Numbered from the stretch's first letter, positions 48,032 to 57,538 are shown. The stretch: DNA of 64,000 nt from Ulvibacterium marinum (GCF_003626755.1 NZ_RBCJ01000001.1:248001-312000); one strand, 5' to 3'. Notes: a model not told the origin generated them from the sequence alone. Numbers and translations are program-made.

Positions 48032-51010
48032 TTAAAATGTTACGTTTAAGCCTAATAACAAAGTCCTTGGAGACGGATAGGTAAAACGGTCTATACCAAA
48101 GGTTTGAATATCGTCAATATCGGTTCCAGTATTGATTTCTGGATCAAAGCCCGAATAATCCGTTATTACAAATAGGTTCTGTCCCGTTAACGTAAATCGA
48201 AAGTTACTCACCCAATCGCTTAACCCAAGTACTGCGGGATCAAGAGTATACCCCAGGGTGGCATTGTTCAATCGCAAGAAACTGCCATCTTCCAGATATC
48301 GGGTAGAGACTTCGTTAGAATTGCTAAGATCCTCATTAGGAAATTGAACGGCAAAATCAGTGGTATTCAAATTTCTACTCAATTGACTATTGGAAAATAT
48401 GGTCATGGCCGTATGGTTATAAATCTTATTTCCGGAAACCCCATTAAAATTAAGGCCTAAATCCCAATTTTTGTAGTTGAAGTTGAAGTAGAAGGCATAG
48501 ATAACATCAGGAAGTGCGGTGCCTACTGCAATCCGATCATTATCCAAAGACTCCCCATCCCCATTAACATCCCTAAACTGGTTTAAACCATCCGCACCGA
48601 TGCCGATAAATTCTTTCATAAAGAAGGTGCCTATAGGCTCATCATTGATATACCCATTAATAGTAGCACCTGTTTGCCCTGCCCCTTGGGCAGCACCAGA
48701 AGTAAGAACCTCAAATTGGGAATCTACCACCTTATTATCCGTATAGGATATATTACCTCCCACATTAAAGGTAAAGTCCTCAGTGAAATTGCCCCTGTAG
48801 TCCAGGGAAAGTTCAAAACCGGTATTTTGTATTTCCAAATCGGGAATATTTGTCCATATTTTTTCCGTTGGCTGAATGGGGTCTATTCTATTTGCGAATA
48901 ACACCACATCGGTGACCACTTTGTTGAAATAATCCAAAGTACCTGTTATCCTATTGCCGAAGAGGCCAAAATCCAGACCTATATTTGTTTGTGTGGACAC
49001 CTCCCATTTGAGGTCTGGAAACGCCGTACGAACAGGTACGGTACCAAAAGGATAATCGTCCAGGGAAACTTCAGTTCCATTAATGGGATAGGTGTCATTT
49101 TCCGTCCTTGAATCAATGAAACTTGCTAAGCTTACTTTAGGGTCTATACCTTCCTGATTCCCTGTTTGGCCCCAACTTGCACGAAGCTTTAGGTTGCTGA
49201 ACACTGAACTATCCGCCAAGAAATCTTCCTTGCTAATATTCCATCCCAAGGCAAATGATGGGAAATAACCATACTTATTGTTTGCACCAAACCGGGACGA
49301 ACCATCGGCCCGCATAGTGGCTGTCAACAAATACTTATCGTCATACGCATAGTTTACCCTGCCAAAATAGGACTGTAGCTCATTTATAAAAGCTTCGGAT
49401 TCCAAAGTGGTGGGGAAAGTTTCGGTACTGATCTGATCCTGAAATCTAGGCTCTATTCCGTTATTGGCAAATCCTTCCAGTTCAAACCTTTTTTGCTCGA
49501 ATTTTGTTTCCTGGTAGGAATGGGCCGCCAAAACCGTTAGGTTATGTTTGCCCTTACTGAAGGTGTAGGTCAGTGTATTTTCAATCAAGGTGTTGGTATT
49601 TATCGTTGCCCTTGAGTCCAATTCACCTTGCTCAAAACCTTCCAACAAAGTGTATGGGGTCAGTTGTTCATCGCGGGTGGTAGATGCATAATCCACGCCC
49701 AGATTCAACTTATAGGTCAATCCCTTAACAATTTCAATAGAAGGAGAAATATTGGCCAGGATTCTATTGCTGTTGGCCTCATCGGTAAAAATCTGATTTC
49801 GAACAACCGGATTTAGACGTTCATCAAAGAATGTGGGCTCTCCATTGGTAAAAACGGGAAAGGTAGGATTCAATTGTAACATGTCCACTATAATCGAATT
49901 GTTGTCAGGCCTTTCATTTACGGTTCGGGAAGCGGTTAGATTAAAATCCACATTAAAACGCCCCTGAAGTGCCTTTTGGTTTAGGTTGATACGCCCGGAA
50001 TACCGTGTTAAAGAGCTATTGTTCAACGTACCTTCCTGGTCATCCACGCCAGCCGACACAAAATAGGAGGACTTGTCCACAACCCCTCCGCTCATGGAGA
50101 AATTGACATTTTTGGAAATCCCTGTTCTGGTCAATTCATCCTGCCAATCCGTATTCGCACCACCATCGGCCAGTGTTCCCCCAACCGCAGGCACTTGGTT
50201 TCTAAACTCACTGGCACTAAACACATCCATAGGATTTGCTATGGAAGATACGGCAGTGGAGACCGATAAATTCATCTCCGTCTTACCGGCTTTTCCTTTT
50301 TTGGTCGTAATTACGATGACCCCATTGGCAGCACGTGCTCCGTAGATCGCGGTCGCGGAAGCATCCTTTAAAACATCTATCGATTCTATATCCTGTGGAT
50401 TTAGGAAGTTTAAAGGGTTGGCACCGGCTGCCACACCAATGCTGGAATTATCAAGTATAAAACCATCTACCACAAAAAGAGGCGTAGTACCAGCACGAAG
50501 GCTTCCGACACCTCTAATAATTATATTCTGGGCAGCTCCGGGTTCACCACTAACATTGGTCACATTTACACCGGCTATCTTACCCTGTACAAGTTGACCT
50601 GGGTTCGCAACTACGCCCCGGTTGAAATTTTCACTTTTTACCGAACCTATGGCGCCTGTTATGTCCGACTTTCTCTGAACACCATATCCTACTACTACCA
50701 CGTCTTCCAACTGAGTGGCATCTTCGGACAACTGGGCCGTTACGTTAGTTTGACCTGCCAAGGGTATTTCCGTAGTAGTGTATCCCAGATAGGAAACTTC
50801 TAGAATAGCATTTGGATCAGAGACTTCTATCGTAAAATTACCGTCAAAGTCGGTCGTGGTACCATTGGTCGTTCCCTTCTCTATAACACTTGCCCCGGGA
50901 AGGGGAGCATTTAGGTCATCGGTGACCGTACCTGTCACCGTAGTCTGTGCCCAAGAAACCGAAACGATTCCGAGCAGGAAAATCAGCATTAAAAATCGAA
51001 TTTTCTTCAT
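48032..51010 (-). CDS. SusC/RagA TonB-linked transporter of the inositol/mannoside locus
   Basis: A 992-residue TonB-dependent outer-membrane channel with signal peptide (cleavage near S-W-A-Q), carboxypeptidase-regulatory-like domain (T-V-T-D-D-L-N-A-P-L-P-G-A-S), plug (V-V-V-G-Y-G-V-Q-R; R-G-V-G-S-L-R-A-G-T-T-P; S-I-D-V-L-K-D-A-S-A-T-A-I-Y-G) and barrel ending in T-F. Operator site 3 lies 85 bases upstream. It is divergent from the PLC-AP fusion gene, sharing a 567-base control region with two operators. It probably imports the substrate bound by the SusD encoded next. Confidence 0.95.
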   Translation of the reverse strand: MKKIRFLMLIFLLGIVSVSWAQTTVTGTVTDDLNAPLPGASVIEKGTTNGTTTDFDGNFTIEVSDPNAILEVSYLGYTTTEIPLAGQTNVTAQLSEDATQLEDVVVVGYGVQRKSDITGAIGSVKSENFNRGVVANPGQLVQGKIAGVNVTNVSGEPGAAQNIIIRGVGSLRAGTTPLFVVDGFILDNSSIGVAAGANPLNFLNPQDIESIDVLKDASATAIYGARAANGVIVITTKKGKAGKTEMNLSVSTAVSSIANPMDVFSASEFRNQVPAVGGTLADGGANTDWQDELTRTGISKNVNFSMSGGVVDKSSYFVSAGVDDQEGTLNNSSLTRYSGRINLNQKALQGRFNVDFNLTASRTVNERPDNNSIIVDMLQLNPTFPVFTNGEPTFFDERLNPVVRNQIFTDEANSNRILANISPSIEIVKGLTYKLNLGVDYASTTRDEQLTPYTLLEGFEQGELDSRATINTNTLIENTLTYTFSKGKHNLTVLAAHSYQETKFEQKRFELEGFANNGIEPRFQDQISTETFPTTLESEAFINELQSYFGRVNYAYDDKYLLTATMRADGSSRFGANNKYGYFPSFALGWNISKEDFLADSSVFSNLKLRASWGQTGNQEGIDPKVSLASFIDSRTENDTYPINGTEVSLDDYPFGTVPVRTAFPDLKWEVSTQTNIGLDFGLFGNRITGTLDYFNKVVTDVVLFANRIDPIQPTEKIWTNIPDLEIQNTGFELSLDYRGNFTEDFTFNVGGNISYTDNKVVDSQFEVLTSGAAQGAGQTGATINGYINDEPIGTFFMKEFIGIGADGLNQFRDVNGDGESLDNDRIAVGTALPDVIYAFYFNFNYKNWDLGLNFNGVSGNKIYNHTAMTIFSNSQLSRNLNTTDFAVQFPNEDLSNSNEVSTRYLEDGSFLRLNNATLGYTLDPAVLGLSDWVSNFRFTLTGQNLFVITDYSGFDPEINTGTDIDDIQTFGIDRFTYPSPRTLLLGLNVTF

Positions 51011-51095
51011 ATCTGGCTGTTTTTGCGTTAGTTAATTCTTAAGCCAAATAACAATAAAAAAGCGATGCCTAAAATTATTCGGAGCCAAAAGTCTA

Positions 51096-51109
51096 TGCAA
51101 AGGTTTGCA
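51096..51109 (-). promoter_or_regulatory. LacI-type operator, site 3 (susCD)
   Basis: In the susC direction this reads TGCAAACCTTTGCA, extended to a 16-bp dyad at 51095-51110. It is 85 bases upstream of the susC ATG. The gene-side flank TAGACTTTTGG nearly repeats that of site 2. Confidence 0.8.
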
Positions 51110-51419
51110 TTGATTTACATGGACTTAAGCCTTATTTAAACTTTAGGGAACATTATTCCCAAATAACTATTTAGGGCTTTTTAAAACTGGTAAAAAAGCA
51201 ATATGGAGGGAAGAATTTCTTAAAAAATTAGAGAAAATGATTTGTGTGCGAACCCTAGGTATAGAGGGATGATTCGTCAAGAAAAAGGGGAGCCGTGTGC
51301 TGTTCCGCAAGCTTCTCCCAAAGTACGGACAAAACCCCTGATTTTTAGATTCTTCGCGATAATAAGAACTCCTTACAGGAGGGGCAATACTTCTTTACTT
51401 GGCACCTATGGCTTCCTTA

Positions 51420-51433
51420 TGCAAACCTTTGCA
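51420..51433 (+). promoter_or_regulatory. LacI-type operator, site 4 (PLC-AP fusion gene)
   Basis: TGCAAACCTTTGCA, here the longest dyad of the four: the symmetry continues outward through C-T-T-A on the left and T-A-A-G on the right (51416-51437). It lies 144 bases upstream of the fusion gene ATG. Confidence 0.8.
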
Positions 51434-51577
51434 TAAGCTTCTCCTTATCGTTACCCCTTGGGAGTCCTATATTCGTATAAAAATAATGATTCCAATCCCG
51501 ATTTTACCTATCCAAATGGAATTCGATAATTAAATCCTTTTTTGAACAACAATAGTTTAACAAGTCAAATCCCGGTC

Positions 51578-53383
51578 ATGTCCAAAAAAAACCTCCTCCT
51601 AATTCTTCTACTTTGCATTTCGACCATTGCTTTAACAGCACAACCCGTGAATCGGGCAAAAATACACTCACACAATGATTATGTTCAAAAAGTCCCTTTT
51701 TGGAGTGCCTATGCCAATGGCCTAAACTCCATAGAGGTAGACATTTTTTTAAAGAATGATAGGCTTTACGTTACCCATGGCGAATCTGAAATTATACAAG
51801 ACCGAACCTTGGAGAATCTATATCTGCAACCCATTCAAAAAGCAGTCCAATTAAAATTAGGGCAGCCACAAGAATTACAGTTACTAGTGGATATAAAATC
51901 GGAGCCTTATGCTACCTTGGAAAAACTGATATCCATTTTGGAAAACTATCCCAACCTAATCAATGACAGAAACATTTCTATTGTAATATCCGGCAATCGA
52001 CCGAAGGTAAATGAGTATGTGAATTATCCGGATTACATTCATTTTGATTATCAAAAGCTAGAAGATATACAGCGTGATAAAGCTTGGAACAAAGTAGCTT
52101 TGATTAGCCTAAATTTCAAAAAGTTTTCGCCTTGGAACGGAAAAGGAAGACTAACCGCTGAGGATTACAAGAAAGTAAAGGCCGTAATCGATAAAGCCCA
52201 TTCATACGGTAAACCCTTTCGATTTTGGGGTGCGCCCGATTCCAAAACCGCCTGGAAAGCATTTAGCGATATGGGTGTCGATTTTATCAATACCGATTTA
52301 CCATATGCATCGGCCTCCTATTTAAATACACTGGGGCAGCGAGTCTTTTACAATACGGTTTCGTCAGAAGTCTATACACCAACGTTCGAATCGGACCAGA
52401 AAAACAGGCCTGTTAAAAATGTCATCCTACTCATTGGTGATGGTAACGGGTTAACGCAGATTTCGTCCTCTGTTTTGGCCAATGGCGGAGATTTAACATT
52501 GACCCAATTAAAAAGTATCGGGTTTTTAAAAACGCAATCCGCCGATGATTTTACGACCGATTCAGCGGCCGCTGGTACCGCATTGGCAACGGGTACAAAA
52601 ACTAACAATCGTGCAATAGGAGTAGATGCCCAAGACAACTCCCTAAAAAACATTGCTGAACTCCTAAATGAAAACGGTTTTAACTCCGGATGCATAACTA
52701 CAGATGATATTACAGGAGCCACTCCAGCTGCTTTTTATGCACATCGTAAAGATCGATCGGATGAAGCGGGTATTATTTCGGATTTATCTAAAAGTAAGCT
52801 TTCACTCCTTATTGGTGGAGGTTCAAATGCCCTTGAAACTGGAATTGCTCAAATGGGTTTTTCTATTCTGGAAAGTACGGATAGAATTGCCAAGAGCGAT
52901 GAAAAACGAGTCGCACATTTTATTTCAAAGGACGGTGTCCCGGGTATTCTTGAAGGCCGTGGAGCGATATTGGCAGAGGCGACCAAAAATGGATTGACCT
53001 TTTTAAAAGCTAAAAAGGCACCCTTTTTTTTAATGGTAGAAGGAGCAAAAATAGATAGTTACGGCCATGAGAATTCTGTGCCCGGCATTGTCTCGGAAGG
53101 AATAGATTTTGATAGGGCCATAACCGAAGCCCTTAAATTTGCGGATGTAACGGGCAATACGCTCGTGGTCGTCACAGCAGACCATGAAACATCCGGATTT
53201 AGTATACCACAAGGAAATCTTGAAAACAGGATGGTGGAAGGGGATTTTACCACCCATGACCACACGGGTACCATGGTACCGTTATTTGCCTACGGTCCAC
53301 ATTCCCAAGAATTCCAAGGGGTATATGAGAATACCGAGGTGTATGATAAAATTATAAAAGTGCTCAAAATTAAGGCAGATTAG
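51578..53383 (+). CDS. Fusion of PI-PLC/GDPD-like phosphodiesterase and alkaline phosphatase
   Basis: A 601-residue exported protein starting at the ATG at 51578, with a signal peptide cleaved near L-T-A; a TTG 12 codons upstream is less likely. Residues about 25-265 look like the PI-PLC/GDPD TIM barrel: H30-S-H32-N-D, metal pair E53-V-D55 and H67. Residues about 280-600 are an alkaline phosphatase: metal Asp288 in G-D-G-N-G, nucleophile Ser329 in T-D-S-A-A-A-G-T, then V-E-G-A-K-I-D, T-A-D-H-E-T-S-G and H-D-H-T-G. A two-step action is suggested: cleave a phosphodiester such as an inositol- or glycerol-phosphate, then remove the phosphate. It follows operator site 4 and is 81 bases upstream of a HAD phosphatase. 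Confidence 0.88.
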   Translation: MSKKNLLLILLLCISTIALTAQPVNRAKIHSHNDYVQKVPFWSAYANGLNSIEVDIFLKNDRLYVTHGESEIIQDRTLENLYLQPIQKAVQLKLGQPQELQLLVDIKSEPYATLEKLISILENYPNLINDRNISIVISGNRPKVNEYVNYPDYIHFDYQKLEDIQRDKAWNKVALISLNFKKFSPWNGKGRLTAEDYKKVKAVIDKAHSYGKPFRFWGAPDSKTAWKAFSDMGVDFINTDLPYASASYLNTLGQRVFYNTVSSEVYTPTFESDQKNRPVKNVILLIGDGNGLTQISSSVLANGGDLTLTQLKSIGFLKTQSADDFTTDSAAAGTALATGTKTNNRAIGVDAQDNSLKNIAELLNENGFNSGCITTDDITGATPAAFYAHRKDRSDEAGIISDLSKSKLSLLIGGGSNALETGIAQMGFSILESTDRIAKSDEKRVAHFISKDGVPGILEGRGAILAEATKNGLTFLKAKKAPFFLMVEGAKIDSYGHENSVPGIVSEGIDFDRAITEALKFADVTGNTLVVVTADHETSGFSIPQGNLENRMVEGDFTTHDHTGTMVPLFAYGPHSQEFQGVYENTEVYDKIIKVLKIKAD

Positions 53384-53464
53384 GCCGCATACCTTTTCTT
53401 TGTACCTTAACTTATGGTACATCCAGATTGATAGCTCTTTGCTGATAAAAAGCTACCCAACTAA

Positions 53465-54109
53465 ATGAAATACAAGTGCATTATTTTTGATTGTGATGGT
53501 GTTTTGGTGGATAGCGAACTCATTACCGCCAAGGTATTGGTTGCGATGGGAAAGGATCTGGGATTGCACATGGACTTGAACTTTGTAGTAGGTGAGTTTT
53601 TGGGAAAGTCTTTAAACGATATCATGCACTATCTCGATGTACTTACCAAAGGGGGATTGCCCCCGGACTTCGAATCGGAGTACCGGAAAAAAACGTTTGA
53701 GGCTTTCAAGAATGAGCTTAAGCCGATAGAGGGTGTCCATTCGGTTATCGAGAATCTTAAAATACCTTTTTGTGTAGCTTCAAGTGGGCCCTTGGAAAAA
53801 ATACGTGCCAACTTAACGACCACCGGCCTGATTGATAAGTTTGAAGACAGAATATTTAGCTGCTATGAAATACAAAGTTGGAAACCCAATCCGGATATTT
53901 TCCTTCATGCCGCCAAAAATATGGGCTTTAAACCAAAGGAATGTGCTGTTATCGAGGATAGCAAAGTTGGAGTTCAGGCGGCCTTGGCCGGGGGCTTCGA
54001 TGTTTTCGTGTACTCCAAGAATGGTCATGACTACCCTGTTGGGGTGCAGGAGACCTTTGTGTTTCAAGATATGAGCGAATTGAAATCACTGCTCTCCCAG
54101 TCCTTATAA
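53465..54109 (+). CDS. HAD-superfamily phosphatase (beta-phosphoglucomutase-like)
   Basis: A 214-residue cytoplasmic HAD subfamily IA enzyme. Motif I is D9-C-D11-G-V-L-V-D-S, motif II the Ser in A-S-S-G-P, motif III the Lys in S-W-K-P-N-P-D, motif IV V-I-E-D-S. A four-helix cap lies between motif I and II. Members dephosphorylate sugar phosphates or act as phosphomutases. It follows the PLC-AP fusion on the same strand and may share operator site 4. It could act on a mannose or inositol phosphate that enters the cell, but general housekeeping is equally possible. Confidence 0.88.
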   Translation: MKYKCIIFDCDGVLVDSELITAKVLVAMGKDLGLHMDLNFVVGEFLGKSLNDIMHYLDVLTKGGLPPDFESEYRKKTFEAFKNELKPIEGVHSVIENLKIPFCVASSGPLEKIRANLTTTGLIDKFEDRIFSCYEIQSWKPNPDIFLHAAKNMGFKPKECAVIEDSKVGVQAALAGGFDVFVYSKNGHDYPVGVQETFVFQDMSELKSLLSQSL

Positions 54110-54220
54110 TGTCGTACCTAAGCAATCCCTAATAACTTTACAAAAAACTAGGGTCCCTATATTTCTCGAGGTTCTTCGGTCAACCATTTTTAGTTCAGAA
54201 ATCTGGTGAAAAAGAATCTT

Positions 54221-54228
54221 TAAATTTG
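54221..54228 (+). promoter_or_regulatory. Possible -7 promoter element for the kinase operon
   Basis: TAAATTTG matches the Bacteroidota -7 consensus TAnnTTTG. It lies 140 bases upstream of the first kinase ATG in a 258-base gap. No TTTG -33 element is seen at the expected distance, so the call is tentative. Confidence 0.3.
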
Positions 54229-54367
54229 TTTCACTTGCTCTGTTTAAGGCCGGCTGTTTTTTCTTAATTTTAATTCCGTATACTTTACTTGATGTTGGCT
54301 TGGATTAATTTGTCCAACACTTAGTCTAAAATTTTCAACTTTTTATCCCCCGTTTGTTTATGGATTA

Positions 54368-57300
54368 ATGCATAAAATACTTACTTATTCTATCATTGTA
54401 CAGGCGTTGATCTTTAATGGGCTGTATGCCCAGGATTATACAATCCGGGATATAATGGTCAACACCAACGGGGAATCCCATAAGGACATTAACATAATAC
54501 AGGTAGATCATGAGGGATTCCTGTGGTATTCTACCTATAATGGAATAGTAAAGGACTTCGAAACCCACAGTGTGCTTTCTACCTTTGTGGATGAAGACGG
54601 AGGGAACCCACCCAAAATAGGGTTTACGATTTTTATAGATAACCAACATCGGATTTGGGTTTCCACCCAGACCGGAATTTTCGTATCCAACGAAAGTTTG
54701 GACGACAATTTTAATCGCATAAAATTCAAACCATTTTTAAGGGGAGAAAATCTTTCGGGAAACTCCTATATCGAAGATTGTGACGGAAATATATGGATTG
54801 TTGGGGCTGATAATATTATTTTAAAAGTGGACTCTACCTTCGAGGTAGAAAAATATCAAATTGAAGCATTAAAACCCACCTATGCCCTATCCGACTATTA
54901 CAAACGGGAGTTTTTGTTTTTTGAAAAAATAATCGACTGCGATAAAATTCTTTGTAGACAAGGGCGCAAATTGTTCATTCTAGAAAAAGGGGAGGTTCGT
55001 TTAATTGCAGATTATACTTCCACAAAAAATTATGAAATGATGGGCTATTTCCATCCGGAATGGACCTTTAATGGTGGTGACGGAATCCTCATTACCCCTA
55101 ATGGGGAACTCTTGCCCAAATCCAAAGAAATCCGGTATACCTATGAAGGAAACGTCTTTGAAAGCCATTTTATTGAAGACCTGGATATACAAGTTACCAA
55201 TCTACCTTTTCAAGAAATGATCCCCATTACGGAAAACGGCAATCCGATACTAAAGGATTATGCCGATCTTATTGGTATCGACGGCCTTGGAAAGAATGTA
55301 TCCCTATTCAAACTAATAGAAACGAACGGGAATTTTCAGCTAAAAAAGACCTACGAAATTCCATTCCCCTTTTGGGTCGAGGACCTGGTTATCGATAAGA
55401 ATGACGTTATCCATGTAAGCAACTATGATCGAATCAGCAAAATAAAGTTCAGCAAGAATAATTTTGACAGGATCCTTTACGGGAACGGCAAGCGCGTTAT
55501 AAGTACAAGAGGCCTGTTGGAGCTCCCCAATAAGGAAATACTCGCCGCTACCTATTCGGGGGTTTTTAAGATTACGCATTCCGAAAATGATTTTATTCAA
55601 AGCCCATACATTACGGAAAATGTTTTTCCTCAATTGTCCTATCTCAGGTCTTTTGTAAAAGCCAGCGATTCTACGGCATGGTGCCTAGGTGAAAACCGTA
55701 TGATTGCCGAAATAAATTTTCTTTCAGAAGAGATTAACGGACAGTACTACTTCAAAAAAGACTGGGAATTGGGACAATTGCGGTATTATGATATCCTAAA
55801 ATCCTCGGACTCTACCCTATTCCTGGCCAGTAATTTTGGCCTTCAGGAATTCAACCTCAAACAAAAAAAGTTCCGTGAGCTAAACATTCCCCCAGTTGAA
55901 AATGCCAGAGAACTTTTCATTAGGGACCTCCATAGGACCGGGGACAAGCTCTACATAGGCACGGATGCAAATGGGCTTTTTATACAGGATCTGGATTCCA
56001 ATACCTTTTTAAGCCTTGCTAATGATTCTATCAATAAAGGTTTGACACTTCCCACCAATAAAGTTTATACCGTTCTCACGGACCAAGAGGAAAATTTATG
56101 GCTGGGTACCGATAAAGGGGCAGTCTATATTGACAAGGACCTGAAAACAACAACCGTACTGGATGGTGCAGACGGACTTACCAATTTAAACGTGGTGGGA
56201 ATTTTGGAAGATGCCGATGAAAATATCTGGTTTAGCACCTATGATGGGCTTTACCGGTATCAAAAGGATTTAAAAAAAGTCACCGCATTCTATGTGGAAG
56301 ATGGCCTGTCCTTTAACGATTTCAATCAAAATGCGTATTACAAAACCTCGAACAACGCCTTGTTCTTTGGGGGCGTCAGGGGATTGGTTGCCTTTGACCA
56401 TATTGATAACCCCGTTCAATCCCAAGACCTTCGGATATTCCCCACCAAATTCGAATACTATGACAGGGATGAAAAAAAAGATGTTGAAGTCGATGTTTTG
56501 AACAAAGGTAACTACAGCTTCAGCTTGCCCTACTCCAAAAATTCCTTCTCGGTAACCTACAGCATCAACGACTGCTATAATACGGAGAACAACAAATATG
56601 CCTATAGTTTGGAAGGGGTCACCAATGATTGGGTAGATCTGGGAAGCCAGACTACCTTAAAGCTGTTGTCCATACCCCCAGGGGATTACGTGCTACGTAT
56701 AAAGGGTCTGAATCCTGCGGGAGTGGAATCTGCCAATGTACTTAACTATGACATCCATGTGGCCCAGGTCTTTTATAGACGGCCCTGGGTCCAGGCCATT
56801 ACAGTGCTCTTTCTCCTTGGACTGGTGGGATTGATCTTGTACAATCATTCGAAAAGGGAACGGAAAAAACATGAACTGCGCCTTACCCTGGTGGAACTGG
56901 AACGAAAGACCCTAAGGGCACAGATGAACCCACACTTCATTTTCAACGCCCTGAACGGGATACGAAAGACCGTAAAGGAGGGCAAGCTCTCCAAGCTGGA
57001 CGACTATATCACCAATTTCTCATCCCTTATGCGGTTGACACTGGACCTGACCCGGAACGAGAACATCCTGCTCTCCAAGGAGATACGATACATCGAGAAT
57101 TACGTGGCCCTTACCAATACCAAGAGCGAGCACAAAATAGACCTGGTTGTCCAATGCGGGCCGGACATCGATGTGGAGGATATCTTTATCCCCTCCATGG
57201 TCCTGCAGCCCATTGTGGAGAACTCGATCGTTCATGGTTTTACGGAAGATCAAAGTGAAAAGTCCATAACCATCAAGATCGAAAGATCCAAGAGGACCGG

Positions 57301-57532
57301 ACGACTGATCCTTACCATCCAGGACAACGGCATAGGGATCTCCGGGGCGAAGAACAAGGAGCATACCGACAATGGGCACCAGTCCTATGCCACCCAGATA
57401 TTGCATGAACGGTTAACATTATTGAACCAGATCCGCAAAAAGGGGCATGGGTACGAAATAGAGATAAAGGATATAACCGACGAAAAAAGGACAGGGGCCG
57501 TGGTCACCATCAAAATCCCGTTTCAGATTTAG
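54368..57532 (+). CDS. LytS-type sensor histidine kinase with Reg_prop propeller and Y_Y_Y domain (paralogue 1)
   Basis: A 1054-residue membrane sensor. Signal peptide 1-21; a periplasmic two-component-regulator propeller from about 22 to 700 (repeats such as W-L-G-T-D-K-G-A-V and I-W-F-S-T-Y-D-G-L-Y-R-Y); a Y_Y_Y domain about 712-800; one membrane helix about 807-828; a His_kinase (LytS/YehU type) domain with phospho-acceptor His856 in N-P-H-F-I-F-N; and a HATPase domain with Q-P-I-V-E-N and D-N-G-I-G-I. There is no fused AraC or receiver domain, unlike hybrid two-component PUL sensors. The partner should be a LytTR-type response regulator, which is not in the window. First of three tandem paralogues; the next ATG is 7 bases after this stop. 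Confidence 0.92.
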   Translation: MHKILTYSIIVQALIFNGLYAQDYTIRDIMVNTNGESHKDINIIQVDHEGFLWYSTYNGIVKDFETHSVLSTFVDEDGGNPPKIGFTIFIDNQHRIWVSTQTGIFVSNESLDDNFNRIKFKPFLRGENLSGNSYIEDCDGNIWIVGADNIILKVDSTFEVEKYQIEALKPTYALSDYYKREFLFFEKIIDCDKILCRQGRKLFILEKGEVRLIADYTSTKNYEMMGYFHPEWTFNGGDGILITPNGELLPKSKEIRYTYEGNVFESHFIEDLDIQVTNLPFQEMIPITENGNPILKDYADLIGIDGLGKNVSLFKLIETNGNFQLKKTYEIPFPFWVEDLVIDKNDVIHVSNYDRISKIKFSKNNFDRILYGNGKRVISTRGLLELPNKEILAATYSGVFKITHSENDFIQSPYITENVFPQLSYLRSFVKASDSTAWCLGENRMIAEINFLSEEINGQYYFKKDWELGQLRYYDILKSSDSTLFLASNFGLQEFNLKQKKFRELNIPPVENARELFIRDLHRTGDKLYIGTDANGLFIQDLDSNTFLSLANDSINKGLTLPTNKVYTVLTDQEENLWLGTDKGAVYIDKDLKTTTVLDGADGLTNLNVVGILEDADENIWFSTYDGLYRYQKDLKKVTAFYVEDGLSFNDFNQNAYYKTSNNALFFGGVRGLVAFDHIDNPVQSQDLRIFPTKFEYYDRDEKKDVEVDVLNKGNYSFSLPYSKNSFSVTYSINDCYNTENNKYAYSLEGVTNDWVDLGSQTTLKLLSIPPGDYVLRIKGLNPAGVESANVLNYDIHVAQVFYRRPWVQAITVLFLLGLVGLILYNHSKRERKKHELRLTLVELERKTLRAQMNPHFIFNALNGIRKTVKEGKLSKLDDYITNFSSLMRLTLDLTRNENILLSKEIRYIENYVALTNTKSEHKIDLVVQCGPDIDVEDIFIPSMVLQPIVENSIVHGFTEDQSEKSITIKIERSKRTGRLILTIQDNGIGISGAKNKEHTDNGHQSYATQILHERLTLLNQIRKKGHGYEIEIKDITDEKRTGAVVTIKIPFQI

Positions 57533-57538
57533 GTAACA

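Larger units (their letters stand above)
51011..51577. other. Divergent control region between susC and the PLC-AP fusion gene
   Basis: A 567-base gene-free stretch holding operator site 3 (serving susC, minus) and site 4 (serving the fusion gene, plus), whose centres are 324 bases apart. I found no full TAnnTTTG promoter box for either gene. A 64-codon ORF within it overlaps site 4 and has no recognisable features. Confidence 0.6.

Noticed and set aside
51242-51436. 64-codon ORF between susC and the PLC-AP gene
   Set aside because: It runs over operator site 4, has no domain and no good start context.
54149-54162. Short dyad TAGGG-T-CCCTA upstream of the kinase array
   Set aside because: Only five-base arms, no second copy seen at a comparable place, and no U-run; too weak to call an operator or terminator.
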